DNA from: an uncultured Flammeovirgaceae bacterium
GTDB taxonomy: Bacteria; Bacteroidota; Bacteroidia; Cytophagales; Cyclobacteriaceae
Direction: 5' to 3'
Length of the DNA: 11,017 nt
Assembly (NCBI GenBank): GCA_937138955.1
Contig: CAKZPJ010000234.1
Coordinates: forward strand, 1-11,017
Of the stretch, positions 1-7,440 are shown in pieces. A program made the position numbers and the translations under genes. The notes under the pieces are model-generated. The model was given only the letters and a program-made list of their open reading frames with translations, did not search any database and was not told the origin of the DNA. Numbering within the stretch: the first letter of the stretch is position 1; each line of letters opens with the position of its first letter.

Positions 1-1323
1 AGCATCCGGCCCCACATCTCCGAAAAATAACATCTGAGTTTGCGGGTCAATCGAAAAGCGGTAAGGATTGCGGCAACCCATCACGTAGATCTCCGGTTTG
101 CCCATCGAGCCATCCTTGGGAAACAGATTCCCATCCGGGATGGAGTAGCTCCCGTCTTCCTCCGGATGGATTCTTAGTATCTTGCCCAGGTAGCTATTGG
201 AATTAGCCGAAGTGCGCTGAGCATCTCTTCCGGCCTGACCGGGCCGCTCGTCGATGGGAGCGTAGCCTTCGGGCTGAGCGGTATAATCGCCAAAGCCAAT
301 ATACAGATTTCCCGAAGCGTCAAATTCCAGCGCGTTAGAAGCATGGTTTCCCTCCCGCGGGTTAATCGGAATTTTCATCACTACTTTTTCCGAGGGTACG
401 ATTAGGCTATCGCTCGCCAGATAGAAGCGAGAGACATACTGGAAGAGGGACTCGGCCGGAGTGTAGGACAAAAATACCCAAGGGTGCTTCCGAAAATCAG
501 GATAAATAGCCAGTCCGTTCAGCCCGTTGGATTGAGTGCGATTTACGTTGAGCGTAGCGATGGTGCGGATACTATCCTGCTGATGGTTGTAGTACTTGAT
601 AGCTCCTCCTCGTTCTATCAGAAGAATATCTCGATTGGGCAACACCTCCATCTCAATGGGCTCATTAAGATTACTAACTAAAATTGTCTGCGAAATCCGT
701 TCTATTTCGGGATACGCAACCAGAATAGGCGATTCTAACCTCGAAGGGTGCACCACTACTGTCTCCAGCAGTACAGAAAACTCCTGAAACAAACTAATCT
801 CACTTGAAGGCACCAACTGCATAGTTCCTCGCCCGAAAGAGATAGTAGGGAAGTCTGTTGAATATTTAACTAGTTGATTGTTTAGACTATTGGCTTCAGT
901 CAGCCGTAATAGCTTTTCCAGCAGCGGCCATTTTCGTTGGTAACGCAGTGATACATCTCCCATCACCACATTCCCCCCTCGGCTGACGTAGCGTTCTACC
1001 ACTCGCTGCTGACGAGCTGTTAGCCTATCAGCAGATATTTGGTAGAATATGATAGTACTCGCCTGCTCAAGACTGTCTTCGTTCAGATAGGCCAAATCAG
1101 AAGTAAGTAGAAGTTTGTGAGGGTAGTCACTCGGAGGGTTTTTCCAGAAATCAGGTAGTGAGGCCTGTTCAGAGTGCAGGATCAATACAGTAGGATCGGT
1201 AGACTGATGACAGCCATTTAGAGTGAACAGCAGAAGTATTATTCCACTGCTAACTACTAATTTACTAAGCGACCTCCGATACAAGAGCGACACTAATTTT
1301 CTGAGAAAAATCACTAGATTCAA
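1..1323 (-). CDS. ThuA-like / PQQ-dependent sugar dehydrogenase-like (GSDH) lipoprotein, 3' end outside window
   Basis: 441 codons are visible and the reading frame is open to the left edge, so the C-terminus is missing. A hydrophobic stretch ends in LNGC (Cys38), a lipobox-like site, so this is probably a lipoprotein exported across the inner membrane. Residues about 45-140 resemble a shortened ThuA-like, glutamine-amidotransferase-type fold (TVLILH, then LTARQQRVVERYVSRGG). From about residue 225 the protein matches the GSDH/soluble glucose dehydrogenase propeller: EVLPNRDILLIERGG, GLNGLAIYP, GNHASNALEFDASGNLYIGF, GCRNPYRFSID and GDVGPDA. By family analogy, His327 and Arg418 would match the catalytic His and Arg of soluble glucose dehydrogenase. 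Substrate and PQQ use are not proven. There is no in-frame ATG after the upstream stop. TTG at 1323 is chosen because AAAAAAGG lies 7 bases before it. GTG at 1314 or 1293 are alternatives. It is the last visible gene of the leftward cluster. Confidence 0.85.
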   Translation of the reverse strand, partial: MNLVIFLRKLVSLLYRRSLSKLVVSSGIILLLFTLNGCHQSTDPTVLILHSEQASLPDFWKNPPSDYPHKLLLTSDLAYLNEDSLEQASTIIFYQISADRLTARQQRVVERYVSRGGNVVMGDVSLRYQRKWPLLEKLLRLTEANSLNNQLVKYSTDFPTISFGRGTMQLVPSSEISLFQEFSVLLETVVVHPSRLESPILVAYPEIERISQTILVSNLNEPIEMEVLPNRDILLIERGGAIKYYNHQQDSIRTIATLNVNRTQSNGLNGLAIYPDFRKHPWVFLSYTPAESLFQYVSRFYLASDSLIVPSEKVVMKIPINPREGNHASNALEFDASGNLYIGFGDYTAQPEGYAPIDERPGQAGRDAQRTSANSNSYLGKILRIHPEEDGSYSIPDGNLFPKDGSMGKPEIYVMGCRNPYRFSIDPQTQMLFFGDVGPDA

Positions 1324-1330
1324 GATACTA

Positions 1331-1338
1331 CCTTTTTT
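1331..1338 (-). promoter_or_regulatory. Ribosome binding site supporting a TTG start
   Basis: On the minus strand AAAAAAGG lies 7 bases upstream of TTG at 1321-1323. This is the best Shine-Dalgarno-like match near any candidate start of the ThuA-like/GSDH gene, and no in-frame ATG exists. It is the main reason for choosing TTG. The site is seen directly; its use is inferred. Confidence 0.45.
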
Positions 1339-1341
1339 ATT

Positions 1342-1366
1342 AAAAACAGGCTAAAATTTTACCCTG
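1342..1366 (-). terminator. Candidate intrinsic terminator or attenuator between two leftward genes
   Basis: Read on the minus strand, 1366 to 1347 forms a near-perfect palindrome: CAGG pairs with CCTG, then a G-G mismatch, then TAA pairs with TTA around an AATT loop. It is followed directly by TTTTT (1346-1342). It starts about 25 bases after the stop of the 754-residue gene and ends just before the ribosome binding site of the next gene. The stem is short and AT-rich with a mismatch, so termination may be only partial. It could lower expression of the ThuA-like/GSDH gene relative to the two propeller genes. Confidence 0.4.
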
Positions 1367-1391
1367 TGCGATGCTCGCTTCATTCTGAATG

Positions 1392-3656
1392 CTAATATAT
1401 AGTGGTCTGCACTTCATTATTGCCTTCAGTAATTACCAGTGACTGATCAGCCTTAATATTGGTGAAAGTTTGAATGGTTTGAGAAGTAGGCCAGCTAATT
1501 TGTAGCGTGTCAATCAGGGAGCTACTGCCTAGTCCAATCTCTTGTCGCAGGGTATTACTGCCAAAACTACCCCCAGTGTTCACATCCCGAAAGATAGATC
1601 GTAGCGCTTCCCGTTCAGTGACCACAATTTCTATTCGGGCTCCAATCGCCATACGGTTAGATTGAGTTCCTATTAGCCGTAACGTGATCCAGTGGTTAGC
1701 ACTATCACTGCTGCTATAAGGGTTCTCGAACAAAGTGTTCTGGTAAACATCTCCGTAGTTTGCCCCGCCCATGTTCACAAATATATCCTGATCGCCGTCG
1801 TGATCTAAATCAGCGAAAGCGACGGCATGACCTTTTTGCAAGTTACCGAATCCTCCGGCAGTAGTTACGTTCTGAAACTGCTTTCCCCGGTTGTTTCGGA
1901 AAACCAGATTAGGAATGATAGAGCGAAAGTCAGGATCACCGGTTCCCAAAAACATATCCAGGTAACCATCATTATCCAAGTCACCAAAGTTGCTACCCAT
2001 GGTGTGCATAATCTGGTGCAGATTAGCTTCCTGGGTTACATCGGTAAAGGTAGGTTGACCAGTTGAGTCCGCCCCATTGTTGTGATAGAGCCGGGGCATA
2101 TCCGCTTCAAACGGCAACCCTAAGTACTCAGCTGCTACCTGATGGGCGATAGACCCAGCGGTGCCCCGATTATAACCCGATACGAAAATATCCAACCAGC
2201 CATCGTTGTCATAATCCCAGAACCAAGTAGGAAACGTTTTCATATCTTCTAGCATCCCGGCAGCTTCAGTTACATCCTCAAAGCGGGGTATTCCGTCCGA
2301 AGTAGCTCCTAAGTTTCGGAATAGAAAGTTGCGTCCTGCCAGCGTAGATATGTATACATCGGCCCAGCCATCGTTATCGTAATCCCCCGCGGTTACCCCT
2401 TTGATGTATTCAGTTAGTTTGATACCAGCTATTTCTGCCCCCTCAGTAAAGCTGACACTATCTGATTTGCCCCCTTGATTTAGGTAAAACCGAACGGGGA
2501 ATTTGTAAAATTTTTCGGTTGGGGTTTCGTTACCAATTAGCAGATCAACCCAGCCATCGTTATTAAAATCGCTCCAGACGGCCGTTTGGGTAGGCATAAA
2601 CTCCAGTAAACCCACTTCCTCAGTAACATCGGTAAATACTGGAACACCATCAGAATTGGGGCCATCGTTGCGTAGTAATGAGTTAGGGTGCCTCCCGTGT
2701 TCTTCCAGCCAGGCACCGCGCAGTACGAGTACGTCCGGTAAGCCGTCGTTGTTATAATCAGTATGTACCATATTCAGGCCGCTCACCAAACCTTCCAAGC
2801 CAGCTTCGGTAGTTTTTTCGGTAAAGCTCATAGCATCGTCCGCCTTCTCGCCATCGTGCTGGAAGTACTGCATTTGATCTTGAAGCCCCCAAGAGGTAAC
2901 CATAATGTCCAGGTAGCCATCCTGATTGAAATCTTCGATGACGGTACCGCCCGACAAAGCCCGGGTGGCTAATCCCAACTGCGGGGCAACGTCGGTGAAT
3001 TTTTTCAAGGGATATTCTGAAGCAAACGTTTCGGGGGGAATAAGCCAGTCATCCGGTACCTGATTGGGATATTTCCCTAGTGTCATATAAGCGATGTTCA
3101 ACAGCCAGCGGGCGTCGAGCGCGTCAGGGTTGTCTTGTAGAATACGCGTGTAGGTTTCAATCGCCCGAGAAGAGCCGTCTGGCAGTTGGTGAAAACCTTC
3201 AGCGGCAATGGGAATAATACAGGAAGCCGAAGTATGGTTCATTACGCAATTTTCCTGCTCTCCTTGCCGCAAATAGCTAATAGCAATTAAAGATTCCAAG
3301 TTGACCAACTGAGCGTTCACCGCTTCCGGATAATCATCCTGATACTCTAGTAAAGCTTCGTATAGGCTCTGAAAAGATGCTACCGCTTCTACCGACCGTC
3401 CGGCATTTAGCAGTGCCATTGACTTTTTATAGTGGTAATCCAATTTTTTCTCTCCTCCGGTAGCCTGTCGCCACAAACTGTCGTAATGAGCAATGCGTAG
3501 CTCATGCATATAAGGATGGCGGTAGGTGTGATTTTGTTCGGTAATCTTTTCCAGCAGATCTACCATGTAGGCCGAAGGGCTTGCTTTTCGATCAGGCTTA
3601 GTACAGCTGCTAATCAAAACCCCTAATAATAAAACCCAACTTAAAACCTTTATCAT
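1392..3656 (-). CDS. CRTAC1-type lipoprotein: TPR-like region, seven VCBS/FG-GAP blades, ASPIC/UnbV domain
   Basis: 754 residues. The N-terminus is a lipoprotein signal (hydrophobic core, then ISSC with Cys18). Residues about 70-200 are helical and TPR-like (KKSMALLNAGRSVEAVASFQ; AIETYTRILQDNPDALDARW) and contain a Cys137-x8-Cys146 pair in ENCVMNHTSASC. Seven Ca-loop motifs of the D-x-[ND]-x-D-G type begin at D242, D300, D363, D425, D481, D559 and D616, consistent with one seven-bladed propeller. Residues about 660-740 form an ASPIC/UnbV domain (RLIGTQSNRMAIGARIEI, LQISWPTSQTIQTF). The ATG at 3656 has AGGTAA about 10 bases upstream and lies 26 bases after the previous stop, suggesting co-transcription with the 1204-residue gene. 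In Bacteroidota such proteins are thought to be surface or periplasmic Ca-binding adhesion or glycan-interaction proteins. No enzyme activity can be assigned. The family call is strong, the role unknown. Confidence 0.93.
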   Translation of the reverse strand: MIKVLSWVLLLGVLISSCTKPDRKASPSAYMVDLLEKITEQNHTYRHPYMHELRIAHYDSLWRQATGGEKKLDYHYKKSMALLNAGRSVEAVASFQSLYEALLEYQDDYPEAVNAQLVNLESLIAISYLRQGEQENCVMNHTSASCIIPIAAEGFHQLPDGSSRAIETYTRILQDNPDALDARWLLNIAYMTLGKYPNQVPDDWLIPPETFASEYPLKKFTDVAPQLGLATRALSGGTVIEDFNQDGYLDIMVTSWGLQDQMQYFQHDGEKADDAMSFTEKTTEAGLEGLVSGLNMVHTDYNNDGLPDVLVLRGAWLEEHGRHPNSLLRNDGPNSDGVPVFTDVTEEVGLLEFMPTQTAVWSDFNNDGWVDLLIGNETPTEKFYKFPVRFYLNQGGKSDSVSFTEGAEIAGIKLTEYIKGVTAGDYDNDGWADVYISTLAGRNFLFRNLGATSDGIPRFEDVTEAAGMLEDMKTFPTWFWDYDNDGWLDIFVSGYNRGTAGSIAHQVAAEYLGLPFEADMPRLYHNNGADSTGQPTFTDVTQEANLHQIMHTMGSNFGDLDNDGYLDMFLGTGDPDFRSIIPNLVFRNNRGKQFQNVTTAGGFGNLQKGHAVAFADLDHDGDQDIFVNMGGANYGDVYQNTLFENPYSSSDSANHWITLRLIGTQSNRMAIGARIEIVVTEREALRSIFRDVNTGGSFGSNTLRQEIGLGSSSLIDTLQISWPTSQTIQTFTNIKADQSLVITEGNNEVQTTIY
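1794..2933 (-). repeat. Seven VCBS/FG-GAP calcium-loop repeats
   Basis: Seven copies of the Asp-rich loop D-x-[ND]-x-D-G lie within the 754-residue protein, at 2916-2933, 2742-2759, 2553-2570, 2367-2384, 2199-2216, 1965-1982 and 1794-1811. Most are about 55-65 residues apart, with one 78-residue gap. On the plus strand they appear as recurring CCATC(G/A)TT-like DNA. Seven regularly spaced loops are what a seven-bladed FG-GAP propeller would give. Confidence 0.85.
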
Positions 3657-3682
3657 ATTAAAATTACCTGAGTTACGGTTGC

Positions 3683-6600
3683 TTAATAATTTCCGGAAAG
3701 TGCCTCCAGTTTTTGAACATCTATTTTTCTAAAAGAGCCATTATAATTTCGTATGATGACTGACTGCACTTTATCTAAAATCAAAGTCATGGTGCGGGAA
3801 GATTGGGACAAATAACCTGAACCGTAGGGCAGTTCTCTAACTTCCTTTTTTCCATCTTGCCACGTGATTTCTGCCTTATATTCTAAAGATTGAAGTTGTA
3901 TTTCAGTGTATGCATTCGGTGCTTTTAACCAAGGCTTAGATTGTTCAAAAACCAGTAAGCTGTCATTGTTCCGACTAGCTACTAGTAATTCCCCAGATTG
4001 CATAGATACTTTAATTAGGGCTTTACTATCGCCCGATACGTAAAATCCACTTTCAGATAAACTTGCCGGAGAAAAGTTGCCCTGACCATCTCCTTGCAAA
4101 TATAGACCAGTTAAAGCGTCGTAGCGGCCTGTTTGGACTTGAGGAGCATAGGAGTTACCAACAAGCAATACATCTAAATTTCCGTCCCGATTAATATCTT
4201 CGGATAGCAAGCCATAGACGGGAGCAAACTGGGCTTCAATGGGAAGTGGAGTAACATGAAAACGAACCGATCCGTCGGTATCTGATCCCATATTTTCAAT
4301 ATAGCTACTGGTCATCATATGGCAAGAAGCCTCGTAAGCCCCTCTTCTTTCTGAAGGTGTTAGCACCTCATCTAGAGTGGCTTTTGCGTAATCAGCATAT
4401 TGGGGAAACCGCCGTCGGAGGGCTACTATCTGCCGAGTCATTTCATCGCGTCCGTGAATAGGATATACCGCAAAGTCAAGGTTCGTATTTTGCTCATAAG
4501 CACTAATAATCGCCTCCAAAGAACCATTCTCATCAAAATCTTTAGCGTAGATAGTAAACGGTTTTTGCTGAGAAGTTTGATAGTAGGAGTTTTGGCCTAA
4601 GTTACCGGCAATATAATCCAGATCACCATCGCGGTCAAAATCGCCAGGAACTAAACTATTCCACCAGCCAGATGTACTTACTTCAGTCAGATGATTGTCA
4701 ACCGTTTGAGTAAACACGCATTCATTGCACCGGGAAAGTGTGCCTTCTTCATTTTTGAAAAATGTGAGAGGCATCCACTCACCGGCTACCACAAGATCGA
4801 CCCAACCATCGTTATTAAAATCGGTCCATAGGGCAGTGTTCACAATACCAACAGATTGCAAGTCGGGGGGAGTGGTCTCTAGCCAATGGCTTTCTTCATT
4901 CTTCAATAAATAGCTATTGCTGGGTAAAGGATACTGGTGGGGTAAAACCTTACCTCCCACGAAAATATCCAGATCACCATCACGGTCATAATCGGCAGCG
5001 GTAACACAAGAGCCTGAAGACGTGATTTTGGGCAGCGGCTGAGCAACAAAGCGGGCGTATCCCCGATCATCATTTCCTTGATTAGTGTATAAACGGTCTT
5101 GGTATAGTACGTTATTGGGTAAATAAGCCCCACCACCACTGACTACATACATATCTAAGTCCTGGTCTTGATCAGCATCAAAGAGTAGGACGCCCGTATC
5201 CTCGTATACTGAATCAATAAACTCTTGCTTATGAAAATGCCCGTTAGCTTGCTGATAAAAAAAGGCTCCAGGTTGACCAAAAGCTCCCCCTACAAAAAAA
5301 TCTTCTAGTCCATCGCCATTTACATCACCGGCTGCCAATCCGGGTCCCACTTGAGAGTTCTTATGAGGAAGTAATGGCTGTATATTAAAATCAACAAATA
5401 AGTTTTCTTTATGCTGGTAAGCGACATTCCGCAGTTGCGAAGTTTCTCTCCACAGTGGGGCTAAAGTATTGTTCAATTCTTGAAAAGATGAGTCAGGCGC
5501 ATAATTTACCGTAATAGTCTGATTGGCTTCTATCTGTTGAAGTACTTGAGTTGAACCATTGGGCCAAAGAATAGTGATTTTGTCTACTACTGAATCTTCT
5601 CCCAAACCAAAATGTGCGATTTCTTCTACTGTTGATTGGTAACCCCGATACGTGTAACTCTCGTGATGCTGAACTTGGCCTTTTTGTTCTACATAAATCT
5701 TGGTTCCCGGTAGAGAAGGGGTAAGTTCTATCCGTAAAAAGTGGTTGCCAGGTACTAGATTACTGCTTTGGTTTTCGTAGACAAAAGCTTCGTCGTTAGT
5801 ATTATTCACTAATAAATCTAAGTCTCCATCCTGATCCAGGTCAGCGTAAGCGGCTCCGTGAGAAAATGAAGGGTGCGTAATACCCCAGTGGGATGATTGA
5901 TCAGAAAACTGTAGGTTCCCCTCATTATGGAATATAAAGTTTGATCGCTTTAATTCGGGAAGGTCTCGGTAAAGCTGCGTAATTTTTTCAGCCCGTTTGC
6001 CGGGGTTAAATATTTGCATGGCCTCGGGCATTTGGTAAGCTACAAAATCGAAGTTAGTAATGTCTTTTACGTAGCCATTGGTAATGTAAATATCTTTAAA
6101 GCCATCGTTATCAAAATCGGCAATGAGGGGACTCCAGCTCCAACCAGTCTGATGAATGCCCGCTAATTGACCAACTTCACTAAATACTACTTGGCCGCTC
6201 GGAGATACGCCTCGGTTCAGTTGCAGGGTATTTCTCATATACTGCGGAGCATACCCTCTCTCTAATGCAAGTTGAAAGCGATCGTAATTCATGGGGCCTA
6301 CCATCATCATACGATGTTCTCGGAAAGGGGGAAGCATATCCAGCGTAACTACATCGGGCAGAGCATCATTATTAATATCAGCCACGTCATTTCCCATAGC
6401 AAAGTAACTTTGGTGAGAAAAATACTGGCTGGCCTGTTCTTGGAATGTTCCATCCTGATTGTTGATGTACAGCAGGTCACTAGACAGATAATCGTTAGAA
6501 ACGTATATATCTGACCATCCATCGCGATTGAGATCAGTAATAGAAACCCCCAACCCAAACCCCTCTGCTAAAATACCAGCATCCAACGACACATCCTGAA

Positions 6601-7297
6601 ATACCGGATATCCTTCAAGCCCTACACCTTGATTTTGGTAGAGCCGGTCTGTCGTTAATCCATCACCATTGTTGGTTGGTGAACGGATAGTGTTTCCGTA
6701 GAAATCGCTGTTTGCTGCGGTAAGAAGGTAGACATCTAAGTCACCATCTTGGTCATAATCAAAAAAGGCGGAATGAGTAGTATAGCCTGCATCGTCTAGA
6801 CCATATGCTTCGGCCATCTCCTTAAACTTGGGAACCCCTTTTTCATCAGCCCCCTGATTAATGAACAACAGGTTTTCTCGCTGATCAGATTGATTACTCC
6901 CCGACACACTAACGTAAATATCCAACCATCCATCTTGATTGACGTCTGCCATAGATACTCCGGTAGCCCAACGTTGGGTGCTTACTTGGGCGTTCTTTGT
7001 AATATCAGTAAACTGTAGTTGCCCTTGGTTCATATACAAGCGGCTAGATACCATATTTCCGGTAAAGTACACATCAGGAAGTCCATCGTTATTAATATCT
7101 CCTACCCCAACGCCACCGCCATTATAGAAATAGCGAAACTTAATTAAGTCTAGCGTGTCGTTGGGGTATACGAGGTTCTGAAAGTCTATGCCTGTTTTGC
7201 TACTTGGTAACTTCACAAACAAAGGCGGGGGATGTTGTCTGCAAGCAACCAACGAATAGACTCCCAACAGAAAAACAAATTTGATACAGTGTCGCAT
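3683..7297 (-). CDS. Double VCBS/FG-GAP beta-propeller lipoprotein with central ASPIC/UnbV domain
   Basis: 1204 residues from ATG at 7297. A TTG at 7318 would add seven residues, but the ATG gives a clean lipoprotein signal (MRHCIKFVFLLGVYSLVAC, Cys19) and is preferred. Residue numbers below are from this ATG. Propeller 1 has seven Ca-loops at D67, D118, D180, D255, D307, D394 and D486. An ASPIC/UnbV domain covers about 520-600 (FLRIELTPSLPGTKIYV, ITILWPNGSTQVLQQI). Propeller 2 has seven loops at D658, D707, D769, D826, D886, D920 and D1034. The C-terminus (EITWQDGKKEVRELPYGSGY) looks like a second, degenerate UnbV-type segment. Three loops are imperfect: NDA at 307, DQDQ at 707 and DENG at 920. 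The protein is predicted to be exported and lipid-anchored. It is first in the leftward cluster and is followed 26 bases later by a second propeller gene. Large proteins with the GGGVGVGDINNDGLPDVYF opening are common in Bacteroidota, often near carbohydrate genes. Ligand and function are unknown. Confidence 0.92.
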   Translation of the reverse strand: MRHCIKFVFLLGVYSLVACRQHPPPLFVKLPSSKTGIDFQNLVYPNDTLDLIKFRYFYNGGGVGVGDINNDGLPDVYFTGNMVSSRLYMNQGQLQFTDITKNAQVSTQRWATGVSMADVNQDGWLDIYVSVSGSNQSDQRENLLFINQGADEKGVPKFKEMAEAYGLDDAGYTTHSAFFDYDQDGDLDVYLLTAANSDFYGNTIRSPTNNGDGLTTDRLYQNQGVGLEGYPVFQDVSLDAGILAEGFGLGVSITDLNRDGWSDIYVSNDYLSSDLLYINNQDGTFQEQASQYFSHQSYFAMGNDVADINNDALPDVVTLDMLPPFREHRMMMVGPMNYDRFQLALERGYAPQYMRNTLQLNRGVSPSGQVVFSEVGQLAGIHQTGWSWSPLIADFDNDGFKDIYITNGYVKDITNFDFVAYQMPEAMQIFNPGKRAEKITQLYRDLPELKRSNFIFHNEGNLQFSDQSSHWGITHPSFSHGAAYADLDQDGDLDLLVNNTNDEAFVYENQSSNLVPGNHFLRIELTPSLPGTKIYVEQKGQVQHHESYTYRGYQSTVEEIAHFGLGEDSVVDKITILWPNGSTQVLQQIEANQTITVNYAPDSSFQELNNTLAPLWRETSQLRNVAYQHKENLFVDFNIQPLLPHKNSQVGPGLAAGDVNGDGLEDFFVGGAFGQPGAFFYQQANGHFHKQEFIDSVYEDTGVLLFDADQDQDLDMYVVSGGGAYLPNNVLYQDRLYTNQGNDDRGYARFVAQPLPKITSSGSCVTAADYDRDGDLDIFVGGKVLPHQYPLPSNSYLLKNEESHWLETTPPDLQSVGIVNTALWTDFNNDGWVDLVVAGEWMPLTFFKNEEGTLSRCNECVFTQTVDNHLTEVSTSGWWNSLVPGDFDRDGDLDYIAGNLGQNSYYQTSQQKPFTIYAKDFDENGSLEAIISAYEQNTNLDFAVYPIHGRDEMTRQIVALRRRFPQYADYAKATLDEVLTPSERRGAYEASCHMMTSSYIENMGSDTDGSVRFHVTPLPIEAQFAPVYGLLSEDINRDGNLDVLLVGNSYAPQVQTGRYDALTGLYLQGDGQGNFSPASLSESGFYVSGDSKALIKVSMQSGELLVASRNNDSLLVFEQSKPWLKAPNAYTEIQLQSLEYKAEITWQDGKKEVRELPYGSGYLSQSSRTMTLILDKVQSVIIRNYNGSFRKIDVQKLEALSGNY
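4181..5326 (-). repeat. Second set of seven VCBS/FG-GAP calcium-loop repeats
   Basis: Seven D-x-[ND]-x-D-G type loops occur in the C-terminal half of the 1204-residue protein, at 5309-5326, 5162-5179 (degenerate, DADQDQ), 4976-4993, 4805-4822, 4625-4642, 4523-4540 (DFDENG) and 4181-4198. The long gap before the last loop holds a non-repeat insert (about residues 930-1020, from the ATG) with an Arg-rich stretch (ALRRRFPQY). Confidence 0.75.
5825..7099 (-). repeat. First set of seven VCBS/FG-GAP calcium-loop repeats
   Basis: Seven Asp-rich loops occur in the N-terminal half of the 1204-residue protein, at 7082-7099, 6929-6946, 6743-6760, 6518-6535, 6362-6379 (NDA instead of NDG), 6101-6118 and 5825-5842. 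The run ends just before the ASPIC/UnbV segment, so the order is propeller, UnbV, propeller, degenerate UnbV. Confidence 0.8.
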
Positions 7298-7440
7298 AGG
7301 TAGGTCTAAGTTCCCCAAAATAAGGAATAACCTTCGTAATGACGAGCTTGATTTTCATTCTTTCGGACTTCATCGTCTCTTCATTAAGCATAGTGTTTGA
7401 AAGTCAGTATATTCGGCATAAACTACTCTTTCCCTAGCTT
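7298..7440. promoter_or_regulatory. Divergent intergenic region between the propeller cluster and GH97 gene
   Basis: 143 bases separate the two divergent start codons, so promoters for both directions should lie here or in the flanking coding ends. No exact Bacteroidota consensus (TAnnTTTG with TTG about 20 bases upstream) was found. Near matches are TAGTGTTTG on the plus strand at 7391-7399, one base too long and about 41 bases before the GH97 ATG, and TTATTTTG on the minus strand at 7316-7323, one mismatch and about 19 bases before the ATG at 7297. Neither has a convincing upstream element. No operator-like palindrome was recognised. Confidence 0.3.

Noticed and set aside
4903..5139. Minus-strand 78-residue frame inside the double-propeller gene
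   Set aside because: It is an out-of-frame reading of the propeller blades; the composition follows from the repeated Asp/Gly codons.
1794..5326. Recurring CCATCGTT-like DNA as a possible CRISPR or regulatory repeat array
   Set aside because: Each copy encodes the calcium-loop of a propeller blade in frame, and spacing follows the protein blades, not uniform spacers.
7316..7318. TTG as the start of the double-propeller gene
   Set aside because: ATG at 7297 gives a typical short lipoprotein signal; the TTG adds seven polar residues without a good ribosome site. It cannot be fully excluded.
7200..7391. Minus-strand 63-residue reading frame over the divergent region
   Set aside because: It overlaps the start of the double-propeller gene in another frame and shows no recognisable domain.
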